A stretch of 64,000 bases of DNA from JAUVXJ01 sp964433755 (GTDB lineage Bacteria; Chloroflexota; Anaerolineae; UBA7937; B3-Chlor), in contig CAYSSR010000001.1 of NCBI GenBank assembly GCA_964433755.1, positions 620,001-684,000 of the forward strand, written 5' to 3'. The translations under genes were made by a program, and so were the position numbers. The notes beneath the pieces are model-generated. The model was not told where the DNA came from. It saw only the letters and a list, made by a program, of their open reading frames with translations, and made no database searches. Position 1 is the first letter of the stretch. Each line of letters opens with the position of its first letter. Shown piece after piece: positions 53,287 to 62,212 of the stretch.

Positions 53287-56200
53287 ATGAAGGGCGACTT
53301 CTCCAGATGGGACTTGATGAACGAGGAGAATCTCAGTGGAGTCTTGCACCAGCAAGGGCGGCTACTGATCGATCGTGACTGGAACGACCAGACCAGACTG
53401 ACCATGGACTGGGAGGATCGAGCTGCCAGGCACGTGATTGGTCGGGGCGTTGCCGCCATACCTGCGCAAGAACCAGATGCGTTCAAGATCACGCGGGCAT
53501 GGGTAGAGGGCAGCGACGTGAAACTAGAGGTGCATCCTGGGCGAGGATGGGCCGATGGCCTAGCTGTGACATTGCCGGGCGTCGCTCCCAATGTCGAGGC
53601 GGGAGTCACCCGCAGCGCCTCATACTGGGGGCCGCCGATCCACAATCCGGCACCCGCACTAGCCCTCGTTGGGCCCAATGTGCGTGACGCGGTCGTCCTC
53701 GAAGTGTGGCGAGAAGCCTTCAATGCCTTTCAGCGACCAGACCTACTCATCGAACCCGCTCTGGGAGGGCCAGATACTACCGAGAGGATCCGTACCGCGA
53801 TGCGCTTCAGGCTATTCAGGCTGGTGCCCGGAGACACCTGCCGGAGCATCGTCCCCTGCCTTCAAGATGACTTCGACCAGAAAGGGAAGTTGAAGGTCAC
53901 TCTGCGAAAGACCACATCCACCGACGGCGATTGCCCGGTGGTCGAGGGTGGAGGCTATGTCGGCTTCGAGCACTTCCTCTATCGCATCGAAATCGCTCAG
54001 GTAGATGGGCCTGATGCCATGTTCAAGTGGTCCCAGTTCAACGGCGGCCTAGTCGGGCGTGGAGTCTGCCATCTGGGGGGTTCCGATAGGAAGATCACGA
54101 TAGTGGCCAACGATCAGGCCATCAAGATGTCTGGCCTGAGCAGTTTCTACCTTGAGGTGATAGAAGAGGACACCGACCAGGGTATCTGGCACGTCACCTA
54201 CGGAGCGGACATCACCTTGAACGGGGACGACCTGGTGGTGGCACAGGAGAAGTACCGTGCGGCATCGCCTCCGACGGGAGGAGTATTCTTCCGCCTGTGG
54301 AATGGCATCGGAAGAATCGCGGACTATCCCAAGGCCGCACAGCCCAAAGAGTTGAAGGACGGCATCCGGCTGGAGTTCGATGCCAGCAGCGGAGCCAACT
54401 ACCAGCCTGGGGACTTCTGGTCCTTCAAGGTGCGCGCGGGCGAGATCTCAAACCCCGACCCGCTGATCGATGACCAAGCCCCGCAGGGCATCCACTATCA
54501 CCGGGTACCGCTAGCCGTCCTGAACTGGTACAGCGATGGGCGGCCCATCAGCTCCGACCACGAAGAGATAGAAGACTGCAGGAATGTGTTCCGGCCTCTC
54601 GTCAACCAGACGGTTTGCTGCACCTACACGGTGGGAGACGGAACTGACACCTTCGGGGACTTCAATGCCATTGAGGATGCGTTACGCCATCTTCCTCCCT
54701 CGGGCGGCGTGATCTGCCTCTTGCCCGGAGAGCACGAGGCGAACGTCGTCATCGAGGAGAAGGCCAATGTCAGGATTTCCGGATGCGACAAGAACACGCT
54801 GGTCAAGCCGAGGCAATCCGACGAATCCCATCGACTTGCCCCGATCTTCACCGTGAAGGACTCGGAATGTATCACTCTGGAGCACATGGACCTCGCCACC
54901 CTCGAAGGCACAGCCGTCGTTCTGCAAGGCAATGAGCCGGGCAGCTTGCGAGAGATCGAGATTCGCGACAACAGGATACTCGCCTGCCAGAATGCGATCC
55001 ACGTGACGCAAGGAGCAGACATCAGTATCCATCACAACAAGATCAGGATGCTGGACAGAGAGGAAGGCGATGTCGCGATCTTCCTGTCCGGGGAAGACGC
55101 CCTGATCGAGCGAAACGATATCTCCGTGGTGCCCGCAGGAACTGTCCCGCCGACTGAGAACATACCGAACGACGTCGAGACCCCAGATCCAGCCGACCTT
55201 TGCGCAGATCCCAAACTCATCTACGGGAATCTGCTCTACTTTGGACTGTACCTTTATCAAGTCTGGGCGCTGGACTCAGTTGTCCTCTACCCGTTGAAGC
55301 CCTTCAAAGCCCTGGGCGGCATCCAGATCGCCGCCGGGTGCGAACGAATCAAAGTGGTAGAAAACCGAATAGCCGGGGGGGCAGGCAATGGCATAACCTT
55401 GGGAAGCAACTTGGACCTGAGCGACCTGTCAGCCAATGCGGAGGCCATTTCGCCGGAGACGGCACCTGAGATCACGTGGGAAGTGCTTGACTCCATCTAC
55501 GACATCTCTGTCAACGGGAACGACATAACCAACATGGGACTCTCCGGCATCGGCATTCCCGAGGTGAACCTCGAGGGGATCCCGGATGACGAACTGAAGC
55601 GTATCATGGACGCTCAACCGGAACTGGTACTGTGGCTTGCACTGGCCAAGTTGTTCGGAGTGGTTGGTGGGCTGGTGGTCAGTCTAAGCGTCACAGGCAA
55701 CCACGTTGTTCGCTGCCTCCAAAGGAGCCTTGATCCTGGCAGTGAAGGCCTTGCACCAGGTCGTGGTGTGGGCGGCATATCGCTGGGTCTGTGTGAGGAC
55801 CTGCTGATCCACGAGAATCACATCGAGACTAACGGTACGGATCACCTCAACCCTGTGTGTGGCATCTTTGTCCTCTATGCGGACCGGGTTGGCATCAGCA
55901 GCAACCACATTCTAGACAACGGCTTGGTGCGGACAGCCGCCGGGACCGAACTGCGGCAAGGTCTCTGGGGTGGAGTTGTCCTGCTGTTCGCCGCTGCCTT
56001 CTCCATAGCCGGTCAAACCGCGGACCGGGAGCGTGCGGTCGTCAGTAGTGGACACGCTGCCCGAATCCACGATAACGTCGTCGATCAGCCCGTGGGGCGT
56101 GCACTCACGATGGGCGCCTTCGGCCCAGTATCCGTGGTGAACAACCGTTTCAGCAGTGCTTGCTCTGGGCCTGAGCAACTGGATAAACTTGTCGGCGCCG

Positions 56201-56847
56201 TGCTGATCGTCAATCTCGGAGGTCTGCAGTGCGTGGCGCAGGCTCAGATCGCGCTTGCTCAGACCAAGGCCGTTGAGACAAAACATCAACTATTCGCCCG
56301 CAAGGTCGAGCCAGACCTGTCTGGGATCCTTCAGCCGCACCCTCTCTTCCCAAGCGGTAACACGTTGTTCAACGATAACCAAACGCGTGTCGGGCCTGAC
56401 AGCCGTAGCTCTATCTCACAGTTGATTCTCACTCTGGATGACCTGGGGTTCGGTGGAAATCAGTCTGAGATGCTGGTCAGCTTTCCAGCAAGCTTGCGGG
56501 AATACCGCCAGGTGCTAGGGATCAACACGTTGTTGGGCGGCACGACCCTGAGGGCAAGCCATAATCGATTCAAGGAGATGATGGAGGCCCAGTCAGGGAC
56601 ACGAGCGATGTCTCTGTTGACGATCACTCTGCTGACAAACAACACAACGCACAATCAAGGTGACCACTGCATCGTAGCCGCCAGCGTGTTGGAGTCCTCA
56701 CTGCCCGCCTTGTCGCTCAGAGTATCGACGGGGAATCAGGCACTGGTCCCGGAAGGCATACAAGAGTGCATGAGGTCTGAGGAATCGGTTGCCAGTCAGC
56801 CAGGGCTGCTCGTGACATGGCTCACGCGCCTATTGCTGGGGAGGTGA
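53287..56847 (+). CDS. DUF6519/right-handed beta-helix tail-fibre-like protein
   Basis: 1186 residues. The start MKGDFSRWDLMNEENLSGVL, then QQGRLLIDRDWNDQ is the DUF6519 domain found in eCIS clusters. From ~470 onward, repeated short strands with Asn ladders (IEIRDNRILACQNAIHVTQG, ISIHHNKIRM, RIKVVENRIAGGAGNGITLG, DISVNGNDITNMGLSGIGIP, NNRF) form a long parallel beta-helix. The likely role is receptor binding or a baseplate-fixed fibre, which would decide target cells. GAGGAGTAGGCAA precedes the ATG. Confidence 0.8.
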   Translation: MKGDFSRWDLMNEENLSGVLHQQGRLLIDRDWNDQTRLTMDWEDRAARHVIGRGVAAIPAQEPDAFKITRAWVEGSDVKLEVHPGRGWADGLAVTLPGVAPNVEAGVTRSASYWGPPIHNPAPALALVGPNVRDAVVLEVWREAFNAFQRPDLLIEPALGGPDTTERIRTAMRFRLFRLVPGDTCRSIVPCLQDDFDQKGKLKVTLRKTTSTDGDCPVVEGGGYVGFEHFLYRIEIAQVDGPDAMFKWSQFNGGLVGRGVCHLGGSDRKITIVANDQAIKMSGLSSFYLEVIEEDTDQGIWHVTYGADITLNGDDLVVAQEKYRAASPPTGGVFFRLWNGIGRIADYPKAAQPKELKDGIRLEFDASSGANYQPGDFWSFKVRAGEISNPDPLIDDQAPQGIHYHRVPLAVLNWYSDGRPISSDHEEIEDCRNVFRPLVNQTVCCTYTVGDGTDTFGDFNAIEDALRHLPPSGGVICLLPGEHEANVVIEEKANVRISGCDKNTLVKPRQSDESHRLAPIFTVKDSECITLEHMDLATLEGTAVVLQGNEPGSLREIEIRDNRILACQNAIHVTQGADISIHHNKIRMLDREEGDVAIFLSGEDALIERNDISVVPAGTVPPTENIPNDVETPDPADLCADPKLIYGNLLYFGLYLYQVWALDSVVLYPLKPFKALGGIQIAAGCERIKVVENRIAGGAGNGITLGSNLDLSDLSANAEAISPETAPEITWEVLDSIYDISVNGNDITNMGLSGIGIPEVNLEGIPDDELKRIMDAQPELVLWLALAKLFGVVGGLVVSLSVTGNHVVRCLQRSLDPGSEGLAPGRGVGGISLGLCEDLLIHENHIETNGTDHLNPVCGIFVLYADRVGISSNHILDNGLVRTAAGTELRQGLWGGVVLLFAAAFSIAGQTADRERAVVSSGHAARIHDNVVDQPVGRALTMGAFGPVSVVNNRFSSACSGPEQLDKLVGAVLIVNLGGLQCVAQAQIALAQTKAVETKHQLFARKVEPDLSGILQPHPLFPSGNTLFNDNQTRVGPDSRSSISQLILTLDDLGFGGNQSEMLVSFPASLREYRQVLGINTLLGGTTLRASHNRFKEMMEAQSGTRAMSLLTITLLTNNTTHNQGDHCIVAASVLESSLPALSLRVSTGNQALVPEGIQECMRSEESVASQPGLLVTWLTRLLLGR

Positions 56848-56852
56848 CAGGG

Positions 56853-57845
56853 ATGAACGAGGAGGGACCGACCCACAGACTGGAGGACTTGGAGGCAGCG
56901 CTGAGGGAGGTCTTTGGCGAGCCTCCGGTGGGGCTGGACGCACTTAGGGATATCCACCTCATCCATCGGAGCCTACTTCAGCATGAAGAGAGAAGGCTGA
57001 CCAAGAGACTTGGCAGAAAGCATCCACGTGTCCGGGGACTGGGAGCACGCCTGGAGCACAACTTGAGCCTTATCAAGGGCTTCGAGGTTCAGGTGGAGCT
57101 TGCCGCAATCCGAGTCCCTGAGGTTGAAGCGAAGGATGCGCTCATTCACGGTCGGGTGGCCGACGAGCATCAGCGTGGCCTGACCGGTTTGACCGTGGAA
57201 GTGGAGGATGAGAGGGGTAAGACGGTTCGTTTCCTCGGCAAGGCAGACACGGACGCTTCCGGGTACTTTGCGCTGCGGGTCGACCCAGCCACGGTTGCCA
57301 GGCTCTCTAAGGTCGAGGGGGAGGGAGGCTACCTTACCGTTCGCACGAGGACAGGCAAGCTCGTTCACCGCGAACCGGCGCTGGTCAAGCTTGCCGAAGG
57401 GGACCGGGTATTCGTGCAAGTTGGCTTGAAGAGAGAGGACCTGCGCCCAGTGCAAAAAGGCAAGAATGGAGTTGCTAGGAAGGAGGGAGACAAGGGAGGG
57501 GGCACACCTGCATCCGAGCCGTGGGTCGTTCGAGGTCGGGTGACAGACGAAACCGGGATCGGAATGAAGGGCCTGATGGTTCGTCTTTTCGACAAGGATC
57601 GCCGCTATGACGACAAGCTGGGGGCCACACTAACGGACGAAGAAGGCGATTTCACGATCAGCTATCGAATCCAGGATTTCCGTGAGGGTCCCGAACCTGG
57701 CGCTGATCTCTATCTTTCGGTTATGGACGCAGAAGGAAAGGAGCTCTACTCTTCGGAGAAGGCTGTCAGATTCGACGCGGGTCGGGAGGAAGTCTTCGAC
57801 ATAACCATCAGGAAGGAAGAGGACGCTGACGACACTAACGAGTAG
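56853..57845 (+). CDS. eCIS-linked protein with two carboxypeptidase-regulatory/Ig-like domains
   Basis: 330 residues. A helical first part (~1-95: LEDLEAALREVFGEPPVGLD, then RRLTKRLGRKHPRVRGL) is followed by two beta-sandwich domains of the CarboxypepD_reg-like kind: IHGRVADEHQRGLTGLTVEV and VRGRVTDETGIGMKGLMVRL, joined by a Lys/Gly linker. Start ATG 56853 behind GGGGAGGTGACAGG. It sits between the fibre and cargo genes; a role as fibre adaptor or cargo partner is possible but unproved. Confidence 0.75.
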   Translation: MNEEGPTHRLEDLEAALREVFGEPPVGLDALRDIHLIHRSLLQHEERRLTKRLGRKHPRVRGLGARLEHNLSLIKGFEVQVELAAIRVPEVEAKDALIHGRVADEHQRGLTGLTVEVEDERGKTVRFLGKADTDASGYFALRVDPATVARLSKVEGEGGYLTVRTRTGKLVHREPALVKLAEGDRVFVQVGLKREDLRPVQKGKNGVARKEGDKGGGTPASEPWVVRGRVTDETGIGMKGLMVRLFDKDRRYDDKLGATLTDEEGDFTISYRIQDFREGPEPGADLYLSVMDAEGKELYSSEKAVRFDAGREEVFDITIRKEEDADDTNE

Positions 57846-57878
57846 AATGATCTGTGTCCAACAAGTGGGTGCGACCCG

Positions 57879-59300
57879 ATGAAGACCTACGCAGCACGAC
57901 AGCCTGCAAGAGATCCTTCAAGAAGGAAACGTCTCGAGGCAAACAGCGCGCCGTCCCCCCAATTACGCAGTCTTCCCACATCCTCAACCGATTACACGGT
58001 GCTTCAACGTCAGCCTGTGTGCGTCTGCGACGGCGGCTGTCCCCGCTGTGTGCCGGTCCAAGCCGAACTCAAGGTTGGGCAGCCTGAGGACGCGTATGAA
58101 CAGGAAGCAGACCGGATCGCGGATGCGGTGATGCGCATGCCGGAGCCAGATACTCAGCGCCAGGCTGGGCCGGAGGAGGAAGAAGAACCACTTCAGGCCA
58201 AGCCATTGGCCGTTCAGATTACGCCTCTAGTTCAAAGCCAGGTCGCGCCGGAAGAGGAAGAGGAGGAAGAACCGCTTCAGGCCAAGTTGGCCCACGGCGA
58301 TATGGTCCGGAGGCAGGAGGAAGACCTGGAGGAAGAGGAGCAAAAAGAAGCCGTTCAGACGAAGCGGGGCCCTGGACAGGCTCCGCGAGTGAGTGCAAAG
58401 GTGGCAGCCCAGATTCGCCCACTGAAGGGCGGAGGACAGCCTCTGCCCTTGACCATACGCAACTTCTTCGAGCCGCGCTTCGGCGCCGACTTCAGCCACG
58501 TGCGGGTGCACACCGACGCGCGGGCGGCTGCGTCGGCGCGGTCGGTCAATGCGATTGCGTTGACGGTGGGGCGGGACGTAGTGTTCGGGGTGGGACAGTA
58601 TGCGCCAGATACCGAGACCGGCAGGCGACTGCTTGCCCACGAACTGACACACGTGGTGCAGCAGAGAGAGGGCCAGATCTCGAAGCAGAAAACAAATCGT
58701 CAGAGTCCCCGGCTGGGCAAACCGGAAATGAACTCAGGCGGCGTACCGGTTCTGTGCATCGCTGTGCAAAGGCGAACCAAGACAGCAGCTTCAAGAGCTG
58801 CTACCAGATACATCAGACTGATCGATGTACGGTTCACTTCGACAAAGGATATACCCAGCCTACTCTGGAGCATCATCGGGAAAGGCATGCGGGCGAGCTT
58901 TCCAGGGCTTTCCAAGCGAACCGACTTCACGTTCGACTACGGCGAGGCCAAGGCCAAGTACTCCGACAAATCGGTGGAAACCTTCGATGTTTCTGGCGGG
59001 GCCATCAAGAAGAGGAGATTCAAGACTCACCGGACTGGTCGGAGGAAGTTTGCGTCGGTCTTCCGCATGGGTGGGCCCAACTACGTGAGCAGCAAAGGTG
59101 ATCCTATGCCCCACGCTTCGTTCTTCTATCGAGGGCAGGCGTTCCATGGTTGCGGCGCCCGCACCTATCTGGCCAGCCTGTTTGCGCCTCTCATCTGCCT
59201 GAGCATACCCTCTCACGGATGCATTCATGTGAACAACAAGCAGATGGCGAAGATCTATCCTTTCATCAAGGTCAAGAGGACGAAGGTGCGTATCGTATAG
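57879..59300 (+). CDS. eCIS cargo: DUF4157 protein with C-terminal L,D-transpeptidase motif
   Basis: 473 residues. A cysteine motif (PVCVCDGGCPRC, ~50-62) and VGQPEDAYEQEADRIADAVM open the eCIS-core (DUF4157) module; a Glu-rich linker with repeats such as EEEEEPLQAK follows; then RNFFEPRFGADFSHVRVHTD and HELTHVVQQ (~254), which mark DUF4157, common on injected toxins. The C-terminal ~190 residues have PHASFFYRGQAFHG and, ~25 residues later, PSHGCIHVNN (~443-452): the His...SHGCxxx motif of YkuD L,D-transpeptidases, with catalytic Cys. It should cross-link or cut peptidoglycan peptides in the target. No dedicated immunity gene is obvious nearby. Confidence 0.85.
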   Translation: MKTYAARQPARDPSRRKRLEANSAPSPQLRSLPTSSTDYTVLQRQPVCVCDGGCPRCVPVQAELKVGQPEDAYEQEADRIADAVMRMPEPDTQRQAGPEEEEEPLQAKPLAVQITPLVQSQVAPEEEEEEEPLQAKLAHGDMVRRQEEDLEEEEQKEAVQTKRGPGQAPRVSAKVAAQIRPLKGGGQPLPLTIRNFFEPRFGADFSHVRVHTDARAAASARSVNAIALTVGRDVVFGVGQYAPDTETGRRLLAHELTHVVQQREGQISKQKTNRQSPRLGKPEMNSGGVPVLCIAVQRRTKTAASRAATRYIRLIDVRFTSTKDIPSLLWSIIGKGMRASFPGLSKRTDFTFDYGEAKAKYSDKSVETFDVSGGAIKKRRFKTHRTGRRKFASVFRMGGPNYVSSKGDPMPHASFFYRGQAFHGCGARTYLASLFAPLICLSIPSHGCIHVNNKQMAKIYPFIKVKRTKVRIV

Positions 59301-59317
59301 TCCGGTGAGTGAGAGGG

Positions 59318-60994
59318 ATGACCATAGCAGTCCGCACAGCCAAAGTCCCCACAAGAATACCCAGTGCGCAGCAGACCTCTAAGCGCGTGTCCAAACTTCC
59401 TGCTTTCAAGGCCAACGGCTCCATCCTCTCAGACGGGAACCCTCTCGTTCAGCGTCAGCCCGCCTGTGTTTGCGACGGAGGCTGCCCGCGCTGTCTGCCC
59501 GTCCAGACCAAGCTGACCATCGGTCAGCCGAACGATCGGTACGAGCGAGAAGCGGACCGGGTGGCCGATCTGGTGATGCGCATGCCGGAACCGCGCATCC
59601 AGCGCCAGGTCGAGCTGGAGCAGGAAGAGAAGGAGACGATCCAGACGAAGCCAATTGCCAGCCAAATCGCACCCATCATTCAGCGACAAGTTGGACCCGG
59701 GGAGGAAGAAGAGCAAGGGCTGGTGCAGGCCAAGCCACCACTGCAGCGCCAGGCTGAGCGGGAGGAAGAGAAAGAGACGCTTCAGTCCAAACCGCTCTTT
59801 GGTCAGATTGCGCCCATGATCCAGCGGCAAGTTGAACCCGAAGAAGAAGAGCAGGAGGAAGAACAGCCCGTAGAAGAAGAGGAGGGGGAAGAACCGATTC
59901 AGACCAAGCTGGCCGAAGGCGCCAAGGTGCAACGTCAGGAGGCAGAACCGGAGCAAGAGGAGGAAGAAGAACCCATTCAGTCAAAGCGGAGTCGTGGACA
60001 GTCGCCGCGAGCCGGCCCGCGAGTGGCAGCCCAGATTCGTGCCTTGAGAGGCAAAGGGGAGCCCTTGTCTCCGTCTGTGCGCAACTTCTTCGAGCCACGT
60101 TTTGGTTATGACTTCAGCCAGGTGCGTGTCCACAACGATGCCCGGATGGCGCGGGCGCTAGATGCGCGCGCATTCACTTCTGGACAACATGTCGTGTTTG
60201 GGGCAGCGCAATATGCGCCCGAGACAGCGGTGGGAAGAAGGCTGTTGGCGCATGAGTTGACGCATGTGATTCAGCAAACGAGTGCTATCGGACACATGAT
60301 ACAAGCATTCACCGCTGAACTCGACGGTAACAGGGTCTATGTGAAGCCAGAGAAGAATGACACCGACGCCGATTTGGATCAGATTCTCTTTGGAAGGATG
60401 AAACGACGCAGGATCGCTGGAAGAAAGAAGATAGATGTCACCGACTGTCTGCCCGCGGCGACTATCAAGGCTATGAGCCTTGGCCCCTACAACTGTGCGG
60501 AGTTTGTTAGACTGGCGTTGGGTAAGACCCGACCGAAGGGCGAGCTAGAAGCTAGATGGCTTCTTACCCCGAAGTTGTGGGATGAGCTTCTCAAGAAAGG
60601 CTATCGAGTTCGTGGCTTTGGAATCGTCAAGCGAGATGGAAAGATCGAGGCAGTTGAGAAACTGACTTGGGGGCAATTGAATCCTAGAATGGGTGACCTA
60701 GTCTTCATGCGGGGAGAGGTACTTCTCAAGAAAGGTGCGAAGGAACCCGATCCAGCAGGGGACAATTTCAGGGTAACATGGGACCACGTCGGGTTTTTCA
60801 TTGTCAGAAGCCGCGGGGGTTTCGACTACCATCTAGCTAAGGATGGCGATGAGAACCCGATTGATGTCTATCATACGGGATCTGCACGCACCGAAAACGT
60901 CGCCCCGGGTGCCTACGTGAAAGGGGTGGCATCTCTCTTGGCCTATGTAGGTCTTCCGGAGCTGGAGAAGAAGACGGAAACAGAAACACGTTGA
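59318..60994 (+). CDS. eCIS cargo: DUF4157 protein with NlpC/P60-like C-terminus
   Basis: About 558 residues. Same N-terminal layout as the previous cargo: PACVCDGGCPRC, GQPNDRYEREADRVADLVMR, a longer Glu/Gln linker with repeated QRQVEPEEEE-type units, RNFFEPRFGYDFSQVRVHND and HELTHVIQQ (~311). The C-terminal ~230 residues carry GPYNCAEFVRLALG (candidate catalytic Cys ~392) and TWDHVGFFIVRS (candidate His ~490), with YHLAKDGDEN after it: an NlpC/P60- or CHAP-like arrangement, that is, a peptidoglycan amidase or endopeptidase. Start ATG 59318 or GTG 59309. 17 bases after the previous cargo gene. Confidence 0.8.
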   Translation: MTIAVRTAKVPTRIPSAQQTSKRVSKLPAFKANGSILSDGNPLVQRQPACVCDGGCPRCLPVQTKLTIGQPNDRYEREADRVADLVMRMPEPRIQRQVELEQEEKETIQTKPIASQIAPIIQRQVGPGEEEEQGLVQAKPPLQRQAEREEEKETLQSKPLFGQIAPMIQRQVEPEEEEQEEEQPVEEEEGEEPIQTKLAEGAKVQRQEAEPEQEEEEEPIQSKRSRGQSPRAGPRVAAQIRALRGKGEPLSPSVRNFFEPRFGYDFSQVRVHNDARMARALDARAFTSGQHVVFGAAQYAPETAVGRRLLAHELTHVIQQTSAIGHMIQAFTAELDGNRVYVKPEKNDTDADLDQILFGRMKRRRIAGRKKIDVTDCLPAATIKAMSLGPYNCAEFVRLALGKTRPKGELEARWLLTPKLWDELLKKGYRVRGFGIVKRDGKIEAVEKLTWGQLNPRMGDLVFMRGEVLLKKGAKEPDPAGDNFRVTWDHVGFFIVRSRGGFDYHLAKDGDENPIDVYHTGSARTENVAPGAYVKGVASLLAYVGLPELEKKTETETR

Positions 60995-61250
60995 GTGGGC
61001 GAAGCCCATGCTACTTATGGCAGATGCCAGCCAACTGGGCGGACGAAGAGCTTTCAGCGGCGTGGGGCTAGTCGTTTGCAGGAATGGTGGTGCAATGGCG
61101 TGCGTTGGCTAGTAACATTGTGATTCGGCCGCCCAAGGATAGCGTCTTCAGGCAGACACTCCGTACCGGCCTACGCGCGCAGTGGGTTCAACTGGATTGC
61201 TCCGTATTGGCGCGATACAGGATCGGCTACTCGGACGCGATCGGTGGTTG
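60995..61250. other. Short gap after cargo genes
   Basis: About 250 bases; no gene or clear terminator seen. Confidence 0.4.
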
Positions 61251-61802
61251 ATGTGGATGATCTCACCCTTCGATCCTAAGGCCGACCGTGAGACCGCGAA
61301 GAAGCTGCGTGATAAGACAGACTCGAAGATGAAGTTGGCTGGGGTGTTGGGTGGCCTGATCACGGCTATACTGACCTTCCTGCTTGGATCTCGGCTGGAT
61401 CCCGAGAAGCTGTCGTCCCTGAACTACGCTTCACGATTGAGCATCTGGGTCTCCGCGGGGTTGTCTCTCGTCGCGCTGGGGTTGTATTTGGCAATCATGT
61501 ATGCCTTCGACAGACTGCTTATGCCCACTCGTTTCTGGGCTGAGAAAGCCGCTAAGAAGGATCGGAGATGGCTTGTCCAGCGACCTCCAAGCTCGAGAAC
61601 GTGGGTGCTATACCAGAACATGATTCGGGTCTGGAATTGGCTGTTTGCACCGGCCACAGGGGCTGCTATCGCAGGGTTGCTGCTTCTGGCTTATGCCGCT
61701 TTTCGCCCTAATTGGATTGTCGTCGTGGGCGCTGTTCCTCTTCTTCTCGTCTTTGCCTGGTATTATCGCCACTTTCGGCCTGCCCTGGGTACCGAAGACT
61801 AG
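61251..61802 (+). CDS. Membrane protein near eCIS cargo genes, function unknown
   Basis: About 183 residues from ATG 61251 (frame open from 61182). Four predicted helices in two hairpins: KLAGVLGGLITAILTFLLG, LSIWVSAGLSLVALGLYLAI, WLFAPATGAAIAGLLLLAYA and IVVVGAVPLLLVFAW, with a charged loop between. It is the only intact gene between the two peptidoglycan-active cargo genes and the right att copy, so a protective role is conceivable, but nothing in the sequence proves it. Confidence 0.6.
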   Translation: MWMISPFDPKADRETAKKLRDKTDSKMKLAGVLGGLITAILTFLLGSRLDPEKLSSLNYASRLSIWVSAGLSLVALGLYLAIMYAFDRLLMPTRFWAEKAAKKDRRWLVQRPPSSRTWVLYQNMIRVWNWLFAPATGAAIAGLLLLAYAAFRPNWIVVVGAVPLLLVFAWYYRHFRPALGTED

Positions 61803-62067
61803 GCTCTGCGGACTCGTTGCCGGACAGCCTGTTCAGCGCGCCACTGAGTATGGCGCGCCAATATCCACCGAATTGCTGGCCGGAGACGCAAGGGTGGAGA
61901 TCCGGGGAGACACCAATGCATTGATGCCGGACCAGATCCGCGCGTACAGGAATCTGGTGCGTCTGGCCAGAGAACGCAGGAGCCAAATTGCCATCGAGAA
62001 GGAAGAGGCCGGGGCGGCTCGATCTGCTCTCGACCTGGCGGTCAAGAATCTCAGATCGAGTCAGTAG
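61803..62067 (+). pseudogene. Possible 3' gene remnant next to tRNA-Leu
   Basis: The frame ending at 62067 reads AGDARVEIRGDTNALMPDQI and then LARERRSQIAIEKEEAGAAR, a protein-like helical sequence, but its upstream part lies out of frame inside the membrane-protein gene and no start is visible. It may be the end of a gene cut by insertion or rearrangement at the island edge. Confidence 0.3.
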
Positions 62068-62164
62068 CGCCGATTCCAAGCCACGGTGTCCACAAGCGGT
62101 TGGATCACCCTGGGGCAGAATGAGCTTGTGCCCGATAGCAGCCATGACTGCTCCAAGACAACAA

Positions 62165-62190
62165 AAGGAGGGCCTCACAAGGCCCTCCTT
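62165..62190 (-). terminator. Terminator of tRNA-Leu
   Basis: The minus strand forms AAGGAGGGCCTT/GAGGCCCTCCTT-type hairpin followed by TTTTG, six bases after the tRNA end. Confidence 0.8.
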
Positions 62191-62212
62191 CTTCATGCCC
62201 CTGACTGGACTC
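62165..62212. repeat. Putative attachment repeat, right copy
   Basis: 47 of 48 bases identical to 31452-31499 (one C/A difference in the hairpin loop). Here the repeat is continuous with a complete tRNA gene, so this is the tRNA-side end of the insertion. Confidence 0.75.

Noticed and set aside
58180..60000. Glu-rich repeats considered as a CRISPR or satellite array
   Set aside because: The repeats are in frame, of unequal length, and encode the linker of DUF4157 proteins; no spacer pattern.
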